Numbered from the stretch's first letter, positions 53,831-63,498 are shown. The stretch: 64,000 nucleotides of DNA from an uncultured Gammaproteobacteria bacterium (GCA_905181885.1 CAJIZI010000001.1:637765-701764), one strand, 5' to 3'. Notes: a model not told the origin generated them from the letters alone. Made by a program: numbers and translations.

Positions 53831-54212
53831 TTATTTAACGATCATTAATTTAGGCTTGCCTTTTTCTTTAGTAGAGTTTGACGGTGGTGTAGGAGGGGAG
53901 GTCTGCTCCTCGCTGAAAAACATACCCTGGATTATTCTCTTTACCGTAAATGCCGAGAACGGCTTCAATAGGGATGAAGAGCTCCATGCGCTTACCTGAA
54001 AAACGAGCAGAAAAATAGATGTTTTCATTGTTGACCTCATAGTGCTGAACTGCATCTGGAGCAATATTTAAGACAATTTTACTATCATTGATAAAAGCTT
54101 CAGGAACTATGACTCCTTCGAAGGAAGTGTCGACTAGTAAGTAAGGCGTTGCACCATTATCAATTAACCATTCATAAACTGCACGAATCAGGTAAGGTTT
54201 TTGAGATGTCAT
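53831..54212 (-). CDS. sspB: ClpXP adaptor SspB, with a +1 frameshift before the tail
   Basis: SspB tethers ssrA-tagged proteins to ClpXP. The folded domain (SQKPYLIRAVYEWLIDNGAT, residues 3-22, to GIYGKENNPG) is clear. In the annotated frame it ends as RGADLPSYTTVKLY at 53868, which has no SspB tail. One base later, the other frame reads MFFSEEQTSPPTPPSN and ends KGKPKLMIVK at 53831, closely matching the ClpX-binding tail of E. coli (GGRPALRVVK). One extra base in CCC 53925-53927 (GGG on the gene strand) explains this, and the join gives NNPGMFFSEEQ and 126 residues. The gene is 5 bases downstream of sspA. Confidence 0.9.
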
Positions 54213-54217
54213 TTTAA

Positions 54218-54837
54218 TTATCTCATGGCTCGTTCTTTATCACTTAAACCCGCCTGAAAAGTAGGCCTAGAAAAAATCCGTTCTGCATACTCTTCGACAG
54301 CTTTTGCTTTAGCGGGGAGTTTAATATTAAGCATAGGGAGGCGCCAAAGCAAGGGTGCAAGGCTACAGTCTAGTATGGAAATGGTTTGACTCATAAAGAA
54401 AGGCGTGGCCTCAAATAGGGGTGTAAGTATAGTAAGATCCTCACGAAGTGTTTGTTTTGCGTGAGCCATCTTACCTTTTTTGTTGCCAATTAATGCCTCC
54501 CATAAGGCATACCAATCAAGATCAATACGATGTAACATCAAACGAACCTGTGCTTTAGAGGCTGGGTCAGTAGGCATCAAAGGGTTTTGTAAGAATCGTT
54601 CATTGAAATAGTTAATAATAATATTGGCATCAAATAAGATGAGATCTCGCTCAACTAAAACGGGACTTTTTCCGTAAGGAATAGAAGCTGCAATATCCTC
54701 AGGCCAATGTTGCTGGCTAATATCGAGGATATTAACTGCTACTGCTTTTTCTTGAATAACAAACCTAGTCCGATGACATAAGGGACAAGTTGGATCGGAG
54801 TAAAGAGTCATCATATTCTACGATTGCCATTAGCCAT
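54218..54837 (-). CDS. sspA: Stringent starvation protein A (start probably upstream, -1 frameshift)
   Basis: GST-fold protein that binds RNA polymerase under starvation and stress. The clear part starts MMTLYSDPTCPLCHRTRFVI at 54811-54814 and ends GLSDKERAMR at 54218 (198 residues), including WRLPMLNIKLPAKAKAVEEY. That start has no ribosome site. At 54837 an ATG with AGGAGAA at an 8-base spacing encodes MANGNRRI in another frame, which resembles the E. coli start MAVAANKRSVMTLFS. One base appears to be missing around 54811-54818; with it the protein has 206 residues (E. coli 212). sspA-sspB next to petABC is a standard order. Confidence 0.85.
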
Positions 54838-54894
54838 TTTAATAATTCTCCTGTGAATGCGATGTCGTGTGTGTATTTCGGGGTTAAATCGGAT

Positions 54895-54926
54895 TGTCAG
54901 ATCAGGACGGTTGCACACATCTGACA
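54895..54926 (-). terminator. Weak hairpin between petC and sspA
   Basis: TGTCAGAT (54895-54902) and ATCTGACA (54919-54926) pair over 8 bases around a 16-base loop, just after the petC stop. There is no T run, so it is at most a weak terminator or an RNA-stabilising structure. Confidence 0.35.
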
Positions 54927-54934
54927 CTAAATTC

Positions 54935-55648
54935 TTATTTAGTAATATCTTCCCAGATAACTTTTTTTAATGGGTAGGCGACAAAGAAAAACAATGCCAA
55001 GTATATCAGCACCCACTTTCCTAAGGCTAAACGTTGTATTTTTGATGGCTCACCAATATAGGCCAAAAAATTCACTAAATCTCTTGCCATCTCATCGTAC
55101 TCATCTTTTGATAGGTCACCTTCTGATAGACGAGTTAAGTCACCATTAGTGCCTTTTTGTAAATAACCTTGATCTTGCCAGAGAACGTGGGGCATACCTA
55201 CGTTTTTAAAGGTTGAATTATTTGTTCCCATTACTTTTTTATTATCTAGATAAAAAGTTTGGAAGTAGCTGTAAAGCCAGTCTGCGCCGCGTGCACGTGA
55301 AATAACTGATAAATCAGGAGGAATAGACCCAAACCATTTTTTTGCATCATCCGGACGCATGGCGATAGTCATTGTCTCCCCAACCTTTTCTGAGGCAAAC
55401 ATTAAGCTAGCCTTGACCTGCTCATCAGTTAAGCCTAAATCTTTACCCATGCGGTTATAGCGCATGTAACTCGCGGAATGACAAGTTAAGCAATAGTTCA
55501 TGAAAGTTCTGGCGCCGCGCTGCAAAGATGCTTTGTCAGAGAGATCAATGTCAACTGGTTTTAGTTGCAACTGAGCTGAAGCAGTATAAGCAGGGTTAGT
55601 GGTAAAAAAGGTGAGTAAAAAAGTAAGAACGGTAGTGACCTTTGTCAT
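54935..55648 (-). CDS. petC: Cytochrome c1 of the bc1 complex
   Basis: Heme-c subunit of ubiquinol:cytochrome c reductase. 237 residues. A signal peptide (MTKVTTVLTFLLTFFTTNPA) leads it to the periplasm; the heme motif is CLTCHS (about residues 53-58); the axial Met lies in KNVGMPHVLW (about 150); the C-terminal anchor is GKWVLIYLALFFFVAYPLKK. It overlaps petB by four bases (ATGA) and is the last gene of petABC. Confidence 0.97.
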   Translation of the reverse strand: MTKVTTVLTFLLTFFTTNPAYTASAQLQLKPVDIDLSDKASLQRGARTFMNYCLTCHSASYMRYNRMGKDLGLTDEQVKASLMFASEKVGETMTIAMRPDDAKKWFGSIPPDLSVISRARGADWLYSYFQTFYLDNKKVMGTNNSTFKNVGMPHVLWQDQGYLQKGTNGDLTRLSEGDLSKDEYDEMARDLVNFLAYIGEPSKIQRLALGKWVLIYLALFFFVAYPLKKVIWEDITK

Positions 55649-56856
55649 TTCTCCGTTACCCGCTGCGGTACTGGTTGGTCTTTATCTAAGGAGGTATAAA
55701 TTGGCATTAAAATGAAAAAAGAAAAATACAAAACAGAAAAGACTTGAGCTAAAGAAGTATAGAGGCCTGTAGCCGGTTGTGTACCAAGGTAACCTAGGGC
55801 TAGGAAACTAATTGTAAATATACTCAAAGCTATACGAAATAAAGGACCTCGGTAACGAATAGACCTTACGGGGCTTCGATCCAACCAAGGAATGAGGAAC
55901 AGCACTACAATTGCACCACCCATGGCCATAACACCAAAGAGCTTATCTGGAACAGCACGTAAGATGGCATAAAAAGGTGTGAAATACCATAAGGGCACGA
56001 TATGTTCAGGTGTTTGAAGAGGATTGGCAGGGATAAAGTTATCTTTTTCTAAAAACCATCCGCCGAACTCAGGCATGTAAAATAAAATAAGTGAAAAAAT
56101 AAACAAGAAAACAATAAGACCAACTAAGTCTTTAGATGAGTAGTAAGGGTGGAATGCGATACCATCGAGTGGGATGCCTTGCTCATCTTTTGTTTTTTTG
56201 ATATCAACGCCATCGGGATTATTCGAGCCGACCTCATGTAAAGCAGTAATATGAGCAACGACAAGTCCTAATAATACTAGCGGTAAAGCAATGACATGGA
56301 AGGCAAAAAAGCGGTTTAGTGTTGCATCTGCAACGACAAAGTCACCTCGTATCCACAAGGCTAGGCCTTCGCCGATGTATGGTATAGCTCCGAATAAAGA
56401 GATAATAACTTGAGCTCCCCAAAATGACATTTGTCCCCATGGAAGTAGATAACCCATGAAGGCTTCAGCCATTAAAGTTAAATAAATCAACATCCCAAAG
56501 ATCCAAACTAGTTCACGAGGTTCCTTGTAAGAGCCGTAAAGTAAGCCTCGAAACATATGAAGGTAGATAACTACAAAAAAAGCGGATGCTCCCGTTGAAT
56601 GAAGATAGCGGATAAGCCACCCCCATGGGACATCTCTCATAATATATTCAACAGAAGCAAAAGCAAGTGCCGTGTCAGGTTTGTAATGCATGGTCAAAAA
56701 TATGCCCGTAACAATCTGTAATATAAGAATTATTAGAGCGAGGAAACCAAAGTAATACCAAAAATTAAAGTTTCGAGGAGCATAATATTCAGAGAGGTGC
56801 GCCTTCACAAACTTAGTTGCTGGAAAGCGGGCATCAATCCAATCAATTAAGCGCAT
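55645..56856 (-). CDS. petB: Cytochrome b of the bc1 complex
   Basis: Membrane diheme subunit with the quinone sites. 403 residues, eight membrane helices. ITGIFLTMHYKPDTALAFAS, RYLHSTGASAFFVVIYLHMF (heme His), GYLLPWGQMSFWGAQVIISL and FFAFHVIALPLVLLG (heme His) are visible; the Qo motif is PEHIVPLWYFTPFYAILR (PEWY-type, here PLWY). It starts at the last base of the petA stop (TAATG). Confidence 0.97.
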   Translation of the reverse strand: MRLIDWIDARFPATKFVKAHLSEYYAPRNFNFWYYFGFLALIILILQIVTGIFLTMHYKPDTALAFASVEYIMRDVPWGWLIRYLHSTGASAFFVVIYLHMFRGLLYGSYKEPRELVWIFGMLIYLTLMAEAFMGYLLPWGQMSFWGAQVIISLFGAIPYIGEGLALWIRGDFVVADATLNRFFAFHVIALPLVLLGLVVAHITALHEVGSNNPDGVDIKKTKDEQGIPLDGIAFHPYYSSKDLVGLIVFLFIFSLILFYMPEFGGWFLEKDNFIPANPLQTPEHIVPLWYFTPFYAILRAVPDKLFGVMAMGGAIVVLFLIPWLDRSPVRSIRYRGPLFRIALSIFTISFLALGYLGTQPATGLYTSLAQVFSVLYFSFFILMPIYTSLDKDQPVPQRVTEK

Positions 56857-57452
56857 TAAGCTGCTTCCATTTTTTCTGTACCAATAAGTAACTTATTATC
56901 ATTAATAAAATAATGAGGAGGAACGACCAAGTTTGTAGGAGCAGGAACACTCTGGTATACGCGCCCAGCAAGGTCAAACGTGGAGCCATGGCAGGGGCAG
57001 AAGAATCCACCCTGCCAGTCAGGTCCTAGATCTTCAGGAGCCAATTCAGGGCGGTAAGTAGGTGCGCACCCTAAATGGGTACAGATACCGACAAGTACCA
57101 TCAAATCTTGTCGAATAGAGCGCAGGTCATTTTTGCAGTAGCTAGGCTGTTGACTAAGTTCTTCGCTATGCGGATCCCTCAATTCAGTCTTCAAGTTTGC
57201 GAGCGCAGACAGGCTTTCTTCCGAGCGCCGGAAGACGAAAACTGGCTTTCCTCGCCATTCGATAGTTAGTAGCTGACCGACTTCAAGCTTACTGATATCA
57301 ACTTCTACAGGTGCACCAGCTGCCCGAGCCTTAGCACTGGGAGATAAAGATGAGATAAAGGGAATAGTGACGGCTATAGCGCCGATACTACCGACAACGG
57401 TCGTAGCATTGGTCAAAAATCGCCGCTTATCGGTATCAACCGTATTCGTCAT
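56856..57452 (-). CDS. petA: Rieske iron-sulfur subunit of the bc1 complex
   Basis: The [2Fe-2S] subunit, 198 residues. The N-terminus (TDKRRFLTNATTVVGSIGAI) looks like an uncleaved Tat-type anchor with the pair of Arg before Phe-Leu. The cluster is bound by CTHLGCAP (about residues 132-139) and CPCHGSTFD (about 152-160). First gene of petABC, whose order and overlaps are typical. The ATG is directly preceded by a perfect 13-bp hairpin. Confidence 0.97.
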   Translation of the reverse strand: MTNTVDTDKRRFLTNATTVVGSIGAIAVTIPFISSLSPSAKARAAGAPVEVDISKLEVGQLLTIEWRGKPVFVFRRSEESLSALANLKTELRDPHSEELSQQPSYCKNDLRSIRQDLMVLVGICTHLGCAPTYRPELAPEDLGPDWQGGFFCPCHGSTFDLAGRVYQSVPAPTNLVVPPHYFINDNKLLIGTEKMEAA

Positions 57453-57457
57453 TTTAA

Positions 57458-57492
57458 GTTTTTTAACCTCTTACGATATGAGGTTAAAAAAC
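57458..57492 (-). promoter_or_regulatory. Perfect 13-bp inverted repeat directly before petA
   Basis: GTTTTTTAACCTC (57458-57470) and GAGGTTAAAAAAC (57480-57492) are exact complements around a 9-base loop. On the gene strand the structure ends 5 bases before the petA ATG, and its 3' arm contains GAGG, the only Shine-Dalgarno-like sequence present. It could hide the ribosome site, act as an operator, or terminate in the reverse direction; which of these holds is not shown by sequence. Confidence 0.7.
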
Positions 57493-57966
57493 CATCATAT
57501 TGCTGTACTGAAGCTATAGTCATAGCCAATTAAGGGTTTTCATCTTATCACAGTGATTTAGGCTTAGCTAAAAAATATCAAACTTATAGCGTTTAAGTTT
57601 TAGTAGTATTTAAAACAACAAAAAAGATATAGAAAAAAAGTCGCTTTAAGAAGAATCTGGGTTACAGGGTTAAAATAGGAACTATGCTTAGTCCAGAGAG
57701 TACATTGGTAAAAGTAGTAATATTCAAAAGGCATATTAAATTTAAATTATTGAAATCATTAAACTATAGAGTTACTAAAAAAAGAAGAGGTGGTTTGCAA
57801 GCTTCATAAATTCGTCACGAAAAACGCTGATGGCTGCCTAGCGTTAAAATAAGGGCTATAAAACGATTTGTTAGGTATAATTAGACGGTTATAAAGCTAG
57901 ATATATTATTTTACATATTGTGTCTGCTTGGCATGACAAGAACAAAAAAATAGAAGGTACAAAACA
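57493..57966. other. Long AT-rich gap between petA and the fmdB-like gene
   Basis: A 474-base gap between divergent genes. I see no ORF with similarity to anything, no tRNA and no repeat array. One small inverted repeat is present (AACGCT at 57823-57828, AGCGTT at 57840-57845). Both promoters should lie here, but no clear -35/-10 pair stands out to me. Confidence 0.5.
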
Positions 57967-58209
57967 ATGCCATTATACGAATATAGATGTGACACTTGCG
58001 GACATGAGTGCGAAGCTTTACAAAAAATGAATGATGAGCCTTTAATACATTGTCCTGCGTGTGATGAAGCGGCACTGAGAAAGTTAGTGTCGGCAGCGGG
58101 TTTTAGGCTTAAAGGTGATGGTTGGTATGAAACAGATTTTAAAAGCGGTAATAAACGGAACCTAGCAGATAATGACAGTAAACCATCAAAAACCTCTGAC
58201 CCAGCCTAA
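57967..58209 (+). CDS. FmdB-type zinc-ribbon protein
   Basis: An 80-residue protein. MPLYEYRCDTCGHECEALQK (1-20) and HCPACDE (about 33-39) give the two CxxC pairs of a zinc ribbon typical of the FmdB putative regulatory family; the C-terminal half is polar and disordered (SKPSKTSDPA). GAAGG lies 9-10 bases before the ATG. It precedes the DUF502 gene and aspS, as in many Gammaproteobacteria, where the three are a common set; its function is unknown. Confidence 0.9.
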   Translation: MPLYEYRCDTCGHECEALQKMNDEPLIHCPACDEAALRKLVSAAGFRLKGDGWYETDFKSGNKRNLADNDSKPSKTSDPA

Positions 58210-58251
58210 TATGAACACAACATCAAAGTCATAGACGAGTGAGTTGTTACC

Positions 58252-58881
58252 ATGCGTAAATATCTTATTGCAGGATTATTGGTTTGGATACCACTAGGAA
58301 TAACATTCTTGGTCATTCGGGCAATAGTGGGTCTGCTAGATAGGATTCTGCTTTTACTGCCTGAAGTTTATCAACCGGAGAATATGTTGGGCATACATAT
58401 CCCCGGCCTTGGCGTTCTGTTGGCTATAATCTTAGTGTTAGCTACCGGTATGATTGTAGCCAATCTCCTTGGTAAACGATTAATTTTTACCTGGGAGAAA
58501 TTCCTGGCACGTATACCATTAGTTAGATCGCTATATGCAGGGATCAAGCAAATAATGGAAGCTATTCTCTCAACGGAGGCTAAGTCATTTCGCAAAGTTT
58601 TGTTGATAGAATACCCACGTAAAGGTCTTTGGAGCTTAGCCTTCATGACCTCAGAGGCCCTAGGAGAAGTGCAGGCCAAAACCACTGAGGATGTGGTTAG
58701 TGTGTTTATTCCAACCACGCCAAATCCAACATCAGGCTTTGTCATTATGGTACCGAAAGCAGAAGTTATTGAGCTTGATATGGCTGTGGAGGATGGCCTT
58801 AAAATGATTATTTCATTGGGTGTGGCTGTGCCACAATGGCAAAAAGATGAGTTAGTTAAGAAAGCATCGACATCCAGCTAA
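58252..58881 (+). CDS. DUF502 family membrane protein
   Basis: A 209-residue protein with two N-terminal membrane helices (YLIAGLLVWIPLGITFLVIR at 4-23 and LGVLLAIILVLATGMIVANL at about 53-72), then a cytoplasmic domain with the conserved patterns IPLVRSLYAGIKQIMEAI and FIPTTPNPTSGFVIMVPKAE. These are hallmarks of DUF502. No function is established that I know of. Located 42 bases after the fmdB-like gene and 100 bases before aspS. Confidence 0.9.
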   Translation: MRKYLIAGLLVWIPLGITFLVIRAIVGLLDRILLLLPEVYQPENMLGIHIPGLGVLLAIILVLATGMIVANLLGKRLIFTWEKFLARIPLVRSLYAGIKQIMEAILSTEAKSFRKVLLIEYPRKGLWSLAFMTSEALGEVQAKTTEDVVSVFIPTTPNPTSGFVIMVPKAEVIELDMAVEDGLKMIISLGVAVPQWQKDELVKKASTSS

Positions 58882-58981
58882 TAATTACATTAGAGATGGT
58901 ATATAAAACAAAAAGACATGTTTTAATTTGACCTCAGGTCACATTAAATAAGATTAATTTAAGCTAAAATTAGGAAAGATC

Positions 58982-60778
58982 ATGCGTAGCCATTATTGCG
59001 GCGATGTTAACGAAACACTAGAAGGTAAAATTGTCACTGTCGCAGGTTGGATGCACCGCCGGCGGGATCACGGTGGTGTTATTTTCATTGATTTAAGAGA
59101 TCGTGAAGGCCTTGTGCAAGTTGTTTGCAACCCAGAAGATGTTGAGAGCTTTGCGGCTGCAGAGCGCGTTCGAAGTGAATACGTCTTGCAAATAGAAGGT
59201 GAGGTTCGTCGGCGGCCAGAAGGCAGTGATAATGAGGAACTAAAAAGCGGGAAAATAGAAATTGTCGCTACAAAGCTAGAGATTCTCAATAGTTCTGAAA
59301 CGCCGCCTTTCCCACTTAATGAACAAGCCGAAGTGAGTGAAGATGTCCGTCTAAGACACCGTTACATCGACTTACGTCGACCAGAAATGCTGCAAAAGCT
59401 ACGTTTTCGCTCTCAAATTACTAGCCTTTTACGCAGTTTTTTAGATATTAATGGTTTTTTAGATATTGAAACGCCGATCCTAACTAAAGCGACGCCAGAA
59501 GGAGCTCGTGATTATCTAGTCCCTAGCCGCACACACGAAGGCAGCTTCTTTGCACTGCCACAATCTCCACAATTATTTAAACAGTTGTTAATGGTGTCTG
59601 GTATGGATCGTTATTACCAAGTCGTTCGTTGTTTCCGTGATGAGGATTTACGTGCCGACAGACAACCAGAATTCACCCAGCTTGATATTGAAACTTCTTT
59701 TGTTGAGGAAGAAGATTTAATGGTAATGATGGAAGAAATGATTAGGAATTTGTTTGATAAAGCGCTTGGCGAAAGTTTACCCAACCCTTTTCCACGTATG
59801 ACTTACCAAGAGGCTATGAATAGGTTTGGTAGTGATAAACCCGACCTACGCATTGACCTAGAGTTAGTGGACGTCAATGACCTAATGAAAGGGGTGGACT
59901 TTAAAGTATTCTCTGGCCCCGCTAATGATGACAAAGGCCGAGTAGCTGCTTTAAGGGTACCAAATGGTGCTTCATTAAGCCGTAAAGAGATTGATGATTA
60001 CACCAAGTATGTTGGTATATATGGGGCAAAAGGACTGGCCTACATTAAAGTTAATGATATTAATGTTGGTCTAGCAGGCTTACAATCACCGATCCTAAAG
60101 TTCTTGCCAGATGATATTGTCATAGAGATGATGGAAAGGGTAGAAGCGAAAACAGGGGACTTAGTTTTCTTCGGGGCTGATAAGTCTAGCATTGTAAATG
60201 AGGCTCTAGGTGCATTACGAGTCAAATTAGGTCATGACTTGGGTTTGGTTTCTGGTAACTGGCAGCCGCTATGGGTTGTCGCTTTCCCTATGTTTCAATG
60301 GGATGAGAAGTCAGATCGATGGACAGCCCTACATCATCCATTTACAGCACCTAGAAAATCAGATATGGCTTTGTTAGATAGCGACCCGGGTGCATGTTTA
60401 TCACGGGCTTATGACATGGTACTTAACGGAACTGAATTAGGTGGTGGTTCTATGCGTATTCACAAAGCCGAGGTGCAAACCAAGGTCTTCGAGTTATTAG
60501 GAATTGACTCAGAAGAAGCCAATGATAAGTTCGGTTTTTTACTCGACGCATTAAAATTTGGTTGCCCACCACACGGTGGCTTAGCATTTGGTCTAGATCG
60601 TCTTGCAATGTTAATGACAGGCTCATCATCTATTCGTGAAGTCATGGCATTTCCTAAAACTCAGTCGGCCAGCTGTCCTTTAACAAATGCACCTAGTGCT
60701 GTTGATGAAAGGCAATTAAAAGAACTGAATATTCGTATACGAAAGTCAACAAAAGTACTAGAAGGTACAGCCAAATAA
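58982..60778 (+). CDS. aspS: Aspartyl-tRNA synthetase
   Basis: Class IIb synthetase of 598 residues, the bacterial type with a GAD insertion domain. The N-terminal OB fold starts [20 protein letters not shown]; motif 2 is [20 protein letters not shown] (about 207-226); motif 3 is [17 protein letters not shown] (about 532-548). The GAD insert spans about 285-410. AGGAAAG precedes the ATG by about 5 bases. Discriminating versus non-discriminating (Asp/Asn) type cannot be told by eye. Confidence 0.97.
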   Translation: MRSHYCGDVNETLEGKIVTVAGWMHRRRDHGGVIFIDLRDREGLVQVVCNPEDVESFAAAERVRSEYVLQIEGEVRRRPEGSDNEELKSGKIEIVATKLEILNSSETPPFPLNEQAEVSEDVRLRHRYIDLRRPEMLQKLRFRSQITSLLRSFLDINGFLDIETPILTKATPEGARDYLVPSRTHEGSFFALPQSPQLFKQLLMVSGMDRYYQVVRCFRDEDLRADRQPEFTQLDIETSFVEEEDLMVMMEEMIRNLFDKALGESLPNPFPRMTYQEAMNRFGSDKPDLRIDLELVDVNDLMKGVDFKVFSGPANDDKGRVAALRVPNGASLSRKEIDDYTKYVGIYGAKGLAYIKVNDINVGLAGLQSPILKFLPDDIVIEMMERVEAKTGDLVFFGADKSSIVNEALGALRVKLGHDLGLVSGNWQPLWVVAFPMFQWDEKSDRWTALHHPFTAPRKSDMALLDSDPGACLSRAYDMVLNGTELGGGSMRIHKAEVQTKVFELLGIDSEEANDKFGFLLDALKFGCPPHGGLAFGLDRLAMLMTGSSSIREVMAFPKTQSASCPLTNAPSAVDERQLKELNIRIRKSTKVLEGTAK

Positions 60779-60806
60779 CCCCACTACAGAAGAGGGTGAA
60801 GAAAAA

Positions 60807-61007
60807 ATGAGTGAATCAATATCAAATACGCCGCCAGAGCGCCGTTATGAAATAAATAAAATAGATTTACCATTGAGCTGTCCAATGCCCTCAATGTCTG
60901 GTTGGGATGCACACCCACGTGTTTTTTTGGAAATAGATGAGAAAGGTGAGGTTTTATGCCCATACTGTGGTGCATTGTATGTACTGATGGATGACAAGGC
61001 ACAATAA
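60807..61007 (+). CDS. Zinc-finger domain protein (zf-CHCC type)
   Basis: A 66-residue protein. LSCPMPSMSGWDAHPRVFLE provides Cys and His ligands, and GEVLCPYCGALYVL supplies the CxxC, the pattern of zf-CHCC proteins related to the zinc subunit NDUFS6/NUMM of complex I. No role is known in free-living bacteria. It lies 28 bases after aspS and 3 bases before the Nudix gene, with AGAGGGTGAAG upstream as a ribosome site. Confidence 0.88.
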   Translation: MSESISNTPPERRYEINKIDLPLSCPMPSMSGWDAHPRVFLEIDEKGEVLCPYCGALYVLMDDKAQ

Positions 61008-61010
61008 GCT

Positions 61011-61427
61011 GTGAAAAATAATATACATGTAGCAGTAGCAATAATCATTAACAGCCAACAAGAAGTATTAATTGCATTGCGTCAGGCACACCAACATTTG
61101 GGTGGACTATGGGAGTTTCCTGGCGGTAAAGTAGAAACAGGCGAGGCCTGCTCCGAGGCATTAAAGCGGGAAGTAAAAGAAGAGTTGGGTTTAGTTATAG
61201 TCAACGCGGTGGCTTTAGTAGAAGTCTCACATGATTACAATGATAAACCTGTATTGTTAGATGTCTGGCATGTCACTGAGTACACAGGTGAAGCATATGG
61301 AGTAGAAGGCCAAACACTACGTTGGTGTGCTAAAGAAGACTTGGAGGATGTCGATTTTCCAATAGCGAATAAAACCATTATCAGTGCAATCATGGCATTG
61401 CCAAGTAAACGCGATATTCAGGGTTAA
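61011..61427 (+). CDS. mutT: Nudix hydrolase, MutT-like
   Basis: A 138-residue (d)NTP pyrophosphohydrolase, probably clearing 8-oxo-dGTP. The Nudix box is [20 protein letters not shown] plus ELG (residues about 40-62) with all conserved Glu and Arg residues. The start [20 protein letters not shown] and the WEFPGGK segment match MutT. The start is GTG at 61011. Nearness to the housekeeping MutT cannot be proven without alignment, since paralogues are common. Confidence 0.85.
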   Translation: MKNNIHVAVAIIINSQQEVLIALRQAHQHLGGLWEFPGGKVETGEACSEALKREVKEELGLVIVNAVALVEVSHDYNDKPVLLDVWHVTEYTGEAYGVEGQTLRWCAKEDLEDVDFPIANKTIISAIMALPSKRDIQG

Positions 61428-61431
61428 TAGT

Positions 61432-62508
61432 ATGAGTTTAGCCGAAAAAGTTCCTCAAGCATTACAAGCGAAAATCGAAAAAATCATTGATAATGTGAAA
61501 CCTTCCCCTTGGTTAAATGAAACACAAAAAATTGATTATATTGCAAAAATAAAAGCGCTATTGGTTGAAAAAAGTGCAGTATTGATTGCACATTATTATG
61601 TCGATGACGATATCCAAGCACTGGCTGAAGCAACGGGTGGTTATGTGTCCGACTCACTCGATATGGCTAATTTTGGGGCTAAACATAAAGCTGATAAATT
61701 AGTAGTCTGTGGTGTTCGATTTATGGGGGAAACCGCTAAAATTTTGAGCCCTGAAAAAATAGTGATTATGCCAACGTTAGAAGCGGAATGTTCGCTAGAC
61801 CTAGGTTGCCCGATTGATGAGTTTAGTGCGTTTTGTGATCAGCACCCTGATCATATAGTGGTGGTTTACGCGAATACAAGTGTAGAAGTGAAAGCTCGAG
61901 CAGACTGGATTGTGACATCAAGCAATGCTATTCCAATTGTTGAAAACTTGATGGCTGAAGGAAAAAAAATTGTCTGGGGTCCGGACCGTCATTTAGGGCA
62001 GTACATTAACAATAAAACAGGCGCGGAGATGGTGCTTTGGCAGGGCTATTGCGTTGTGCACGATGAATTCAAGCTAAATGAACTTGAATTATTGATGACT
62101 CGGTATCCCGAGGCCGAGGTTTTAGTTCACCCAGAATCACCTGAAGGGGTCATCGCTAAAGCAGACTTTGTCGGCTCAACTAAACAAATTATTGCGGCTG
62201 GTCAGCGTTCTGAGTCAGAGACTTTAATTATTGCGACAGATCACGGTTTATTTTATAAGATGAACCAAGCAGCGCCTAATAAGCGATTGATTCCAGCACC
62301 CACTGGGGATAAGAGTGCGACCTGTAAAAGCTGTGCTCATTGCCCATGGATGGCTATGAATACACTAATTAATTTATATGAAGCACTTCGTGATCAAACA
62401 AACGTGATAGAAGTTGATGAGGTTATGAGACAACGAGCATTGGTTCCGCTTAATAGAATGCTGACTTTCTCTCGTGCTCATGGCATTTTAACTGCGGGCG
62501 ATGCCTAA
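61432..62508 (+). CDS. nadA: Quinolinate synthase
   Basis: Condenses iminoaspartate and dihydroxyacetone phosphate to quinolinate for NAD; [4Fe-4S] enzyme. ATG 61432 is chosen ([20 protein letters not shown]); an in-frame start at 61384 overlaps the Nudix gene in another frame. 358 residues. [20 protein letters not shown] is typical; cluster cysteines are in [13 protein letters not shown] (about 98), [12 protein letters not shown] and [13 protein letters not shown] (about 295-301). It is convergent with yacG, one base apart. Confidence 0.95.
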   Translation: MSLAEKVPQALQAKIEKIIDNVKPSPWLNETQKIDYIAKIKALLVEKSAVLIAHYYVDDDIQALAEATGGYVSDSLDMANFGAKHKADKLVVCGVRFMGETAKILSPEKIVIMPTLEAECSLDLGCPIDEFSAFCDQHPDHIVVVYANTSVEVKARADWIVTSSNAIPIVENLMAEGKKIVWGPDRHLGQYINNKTGAEMVLWQGYCVVHDEFKLNELELLMTRYPEAEVLVHPESPEGVIAKADFVGSTKQIIAAGQRSESETLIIATDHGLFYKMNQAAPNKRLIPAPTGDKSATCKSCAHCPWMAMNTLINLYEALRDQTNVIEVDEVMRQRALVPLNRMLTFSRAHGILTAGDA

Positions 62509-62509
62509 C

Positions 62510-62707
62510 TTAGTGATAATCTGTAAAGCTATCTGTGTCCTCAGAGTCATTATTGACCTCTGATTTACCTGCGATTTTATGGTTTCCCTCTGCCCAGTCG
62601 CCTAAGTCAATGAGCTTGCAACGTTCAGTACAAAAAGGTTTCCACTCAGCATTCACATCCCAAGTAACGTCTTTCTGACACTGTGGACACTTAACAATAG
62701 TAACCAT
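62510..62707 (-). CDS. yacG: DNA gyrase inhibitor YacG, zinc-binding
   Basis: A 65-residue zinc protein that in E. coli binds gyrase. MVTIVKCPQCQKDVTW and FCTERCKLIDLGDWAEGNHK (the CxxC and CxxxC ligands) are clear. I chose ATG 62707; the upstream TTG 62734 would overlap zapD and add nine non-homologous residues. No good Shine-Dalgarno is seen at either. The acidic Ser/Asp tail is normal. Confidence 0.93.
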   Translation of the reverse strand: MVTIVKCPQCQKDVTWDVNAEWKPFCTERCKLIDLGDWAEGNHKIAGKSEVNNDSEDTDSFTDYH

Positions 62708-62721
62708 TTCAGTAATAAGGA

Positions 62722-63498
62722 CTATATTGAACAACAGCTAAGAGAAAATTTAATTTCCTCATTTGCTTGTTGCGAACGACTTTCAATATCAAAGTGCATA
62801 AATCGGACAGTAAAGCGGTGTTTCCCAGCACTTATTTCTGGAAAATAGTTAGCCTCCGAAGGAATTTGAATACGAATTAACTGGTTGGGTTGGTTGCCAT
62901 CTAAATTATGGTGATAGAAGCCTGAAACAGCGATGGCTGGGGAAAACACAGTACTTTTTCTAATGAGGTGTAAGGTCGTGATGATGGCATCATGGATATG
63001 GGAAAGCTGGCCTGACCATGTTATAAGCTGTCGCTTTCTAGTGGCAAAATCAACATGGTGTAGCCAGAAATGATAACTAGGTAAATCAAAAGCGCAGGTA
63101 CCACCGGGAATACTTGAACGTTGGCTGATTCCAGATAAAAAATCACTATCGCGTAATTGTTGTCCAAGTGCCATTTTATTGATATGTAGGCTATCAATAA
63201 TCTGGTCTAATTCGAACAATAGTTTTTCAAGCATTTCGCTATCGACCCCAGGGCTGCCCTCAAGTACTGAAAGAGCTAAAAGAAGACGTTCTAGTTCTTT
63301 GATGATCTCTGACTTGAGGTCATTGCGTTCAAAAACCGAGAGAATACTCAGCAAGTTATCGACAACATCTCTATTTTCTTGTTCAGAGTCACCCAATAGA
63401 GCTTTATTAATTCGCAAGAAAAGGAATTCTAACCTGAGAAAAGTGCGTATACGCTCATTTAGTGGTTGTTCGTAGATAATATGATTGGCTGCAGTCAT
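62722..63498 (-). CDS. zapD: Cell division protein ZapD
   Basis: Bundles FtsZ filaments at the division site. 258 residues (E. coli 247), mostly helical with a C-terminal beta part. IIYEQPLNERIRTFLRLEFL (7-26) is the family start; GTCAFDLPSYHFWLH (about 132) and the C-terminal FSLSCC, as in E. coli FELACC (from memory), are diagnostic. Order coaE-zapD-yacG is conserved in Gammaproteobacteria. Confidence 0.94.
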   Translation of the reverse strand: MTAANHIIYEQPLNERIRTFLRLEFLFLRINKALLGDSEQENRDVVDNLLSILSVFERNDLKSEIIKELERLLLALSVLEGSPGVDSEMLEKLLFELDQIIDSLHINKMALGQQLRDSDFLSGISQRSSIPGGTCAFDLPSYHFWLHHVDFATRKRQLITWSGQLSHIHDAIITTLHLIRKSTVFSPAIAVSGFYHHNLDGNQPNQLIRIQIPSEANYFPEISAGKHRFTVRFMHFDIESRSQQANEEIKFSLSCCSI

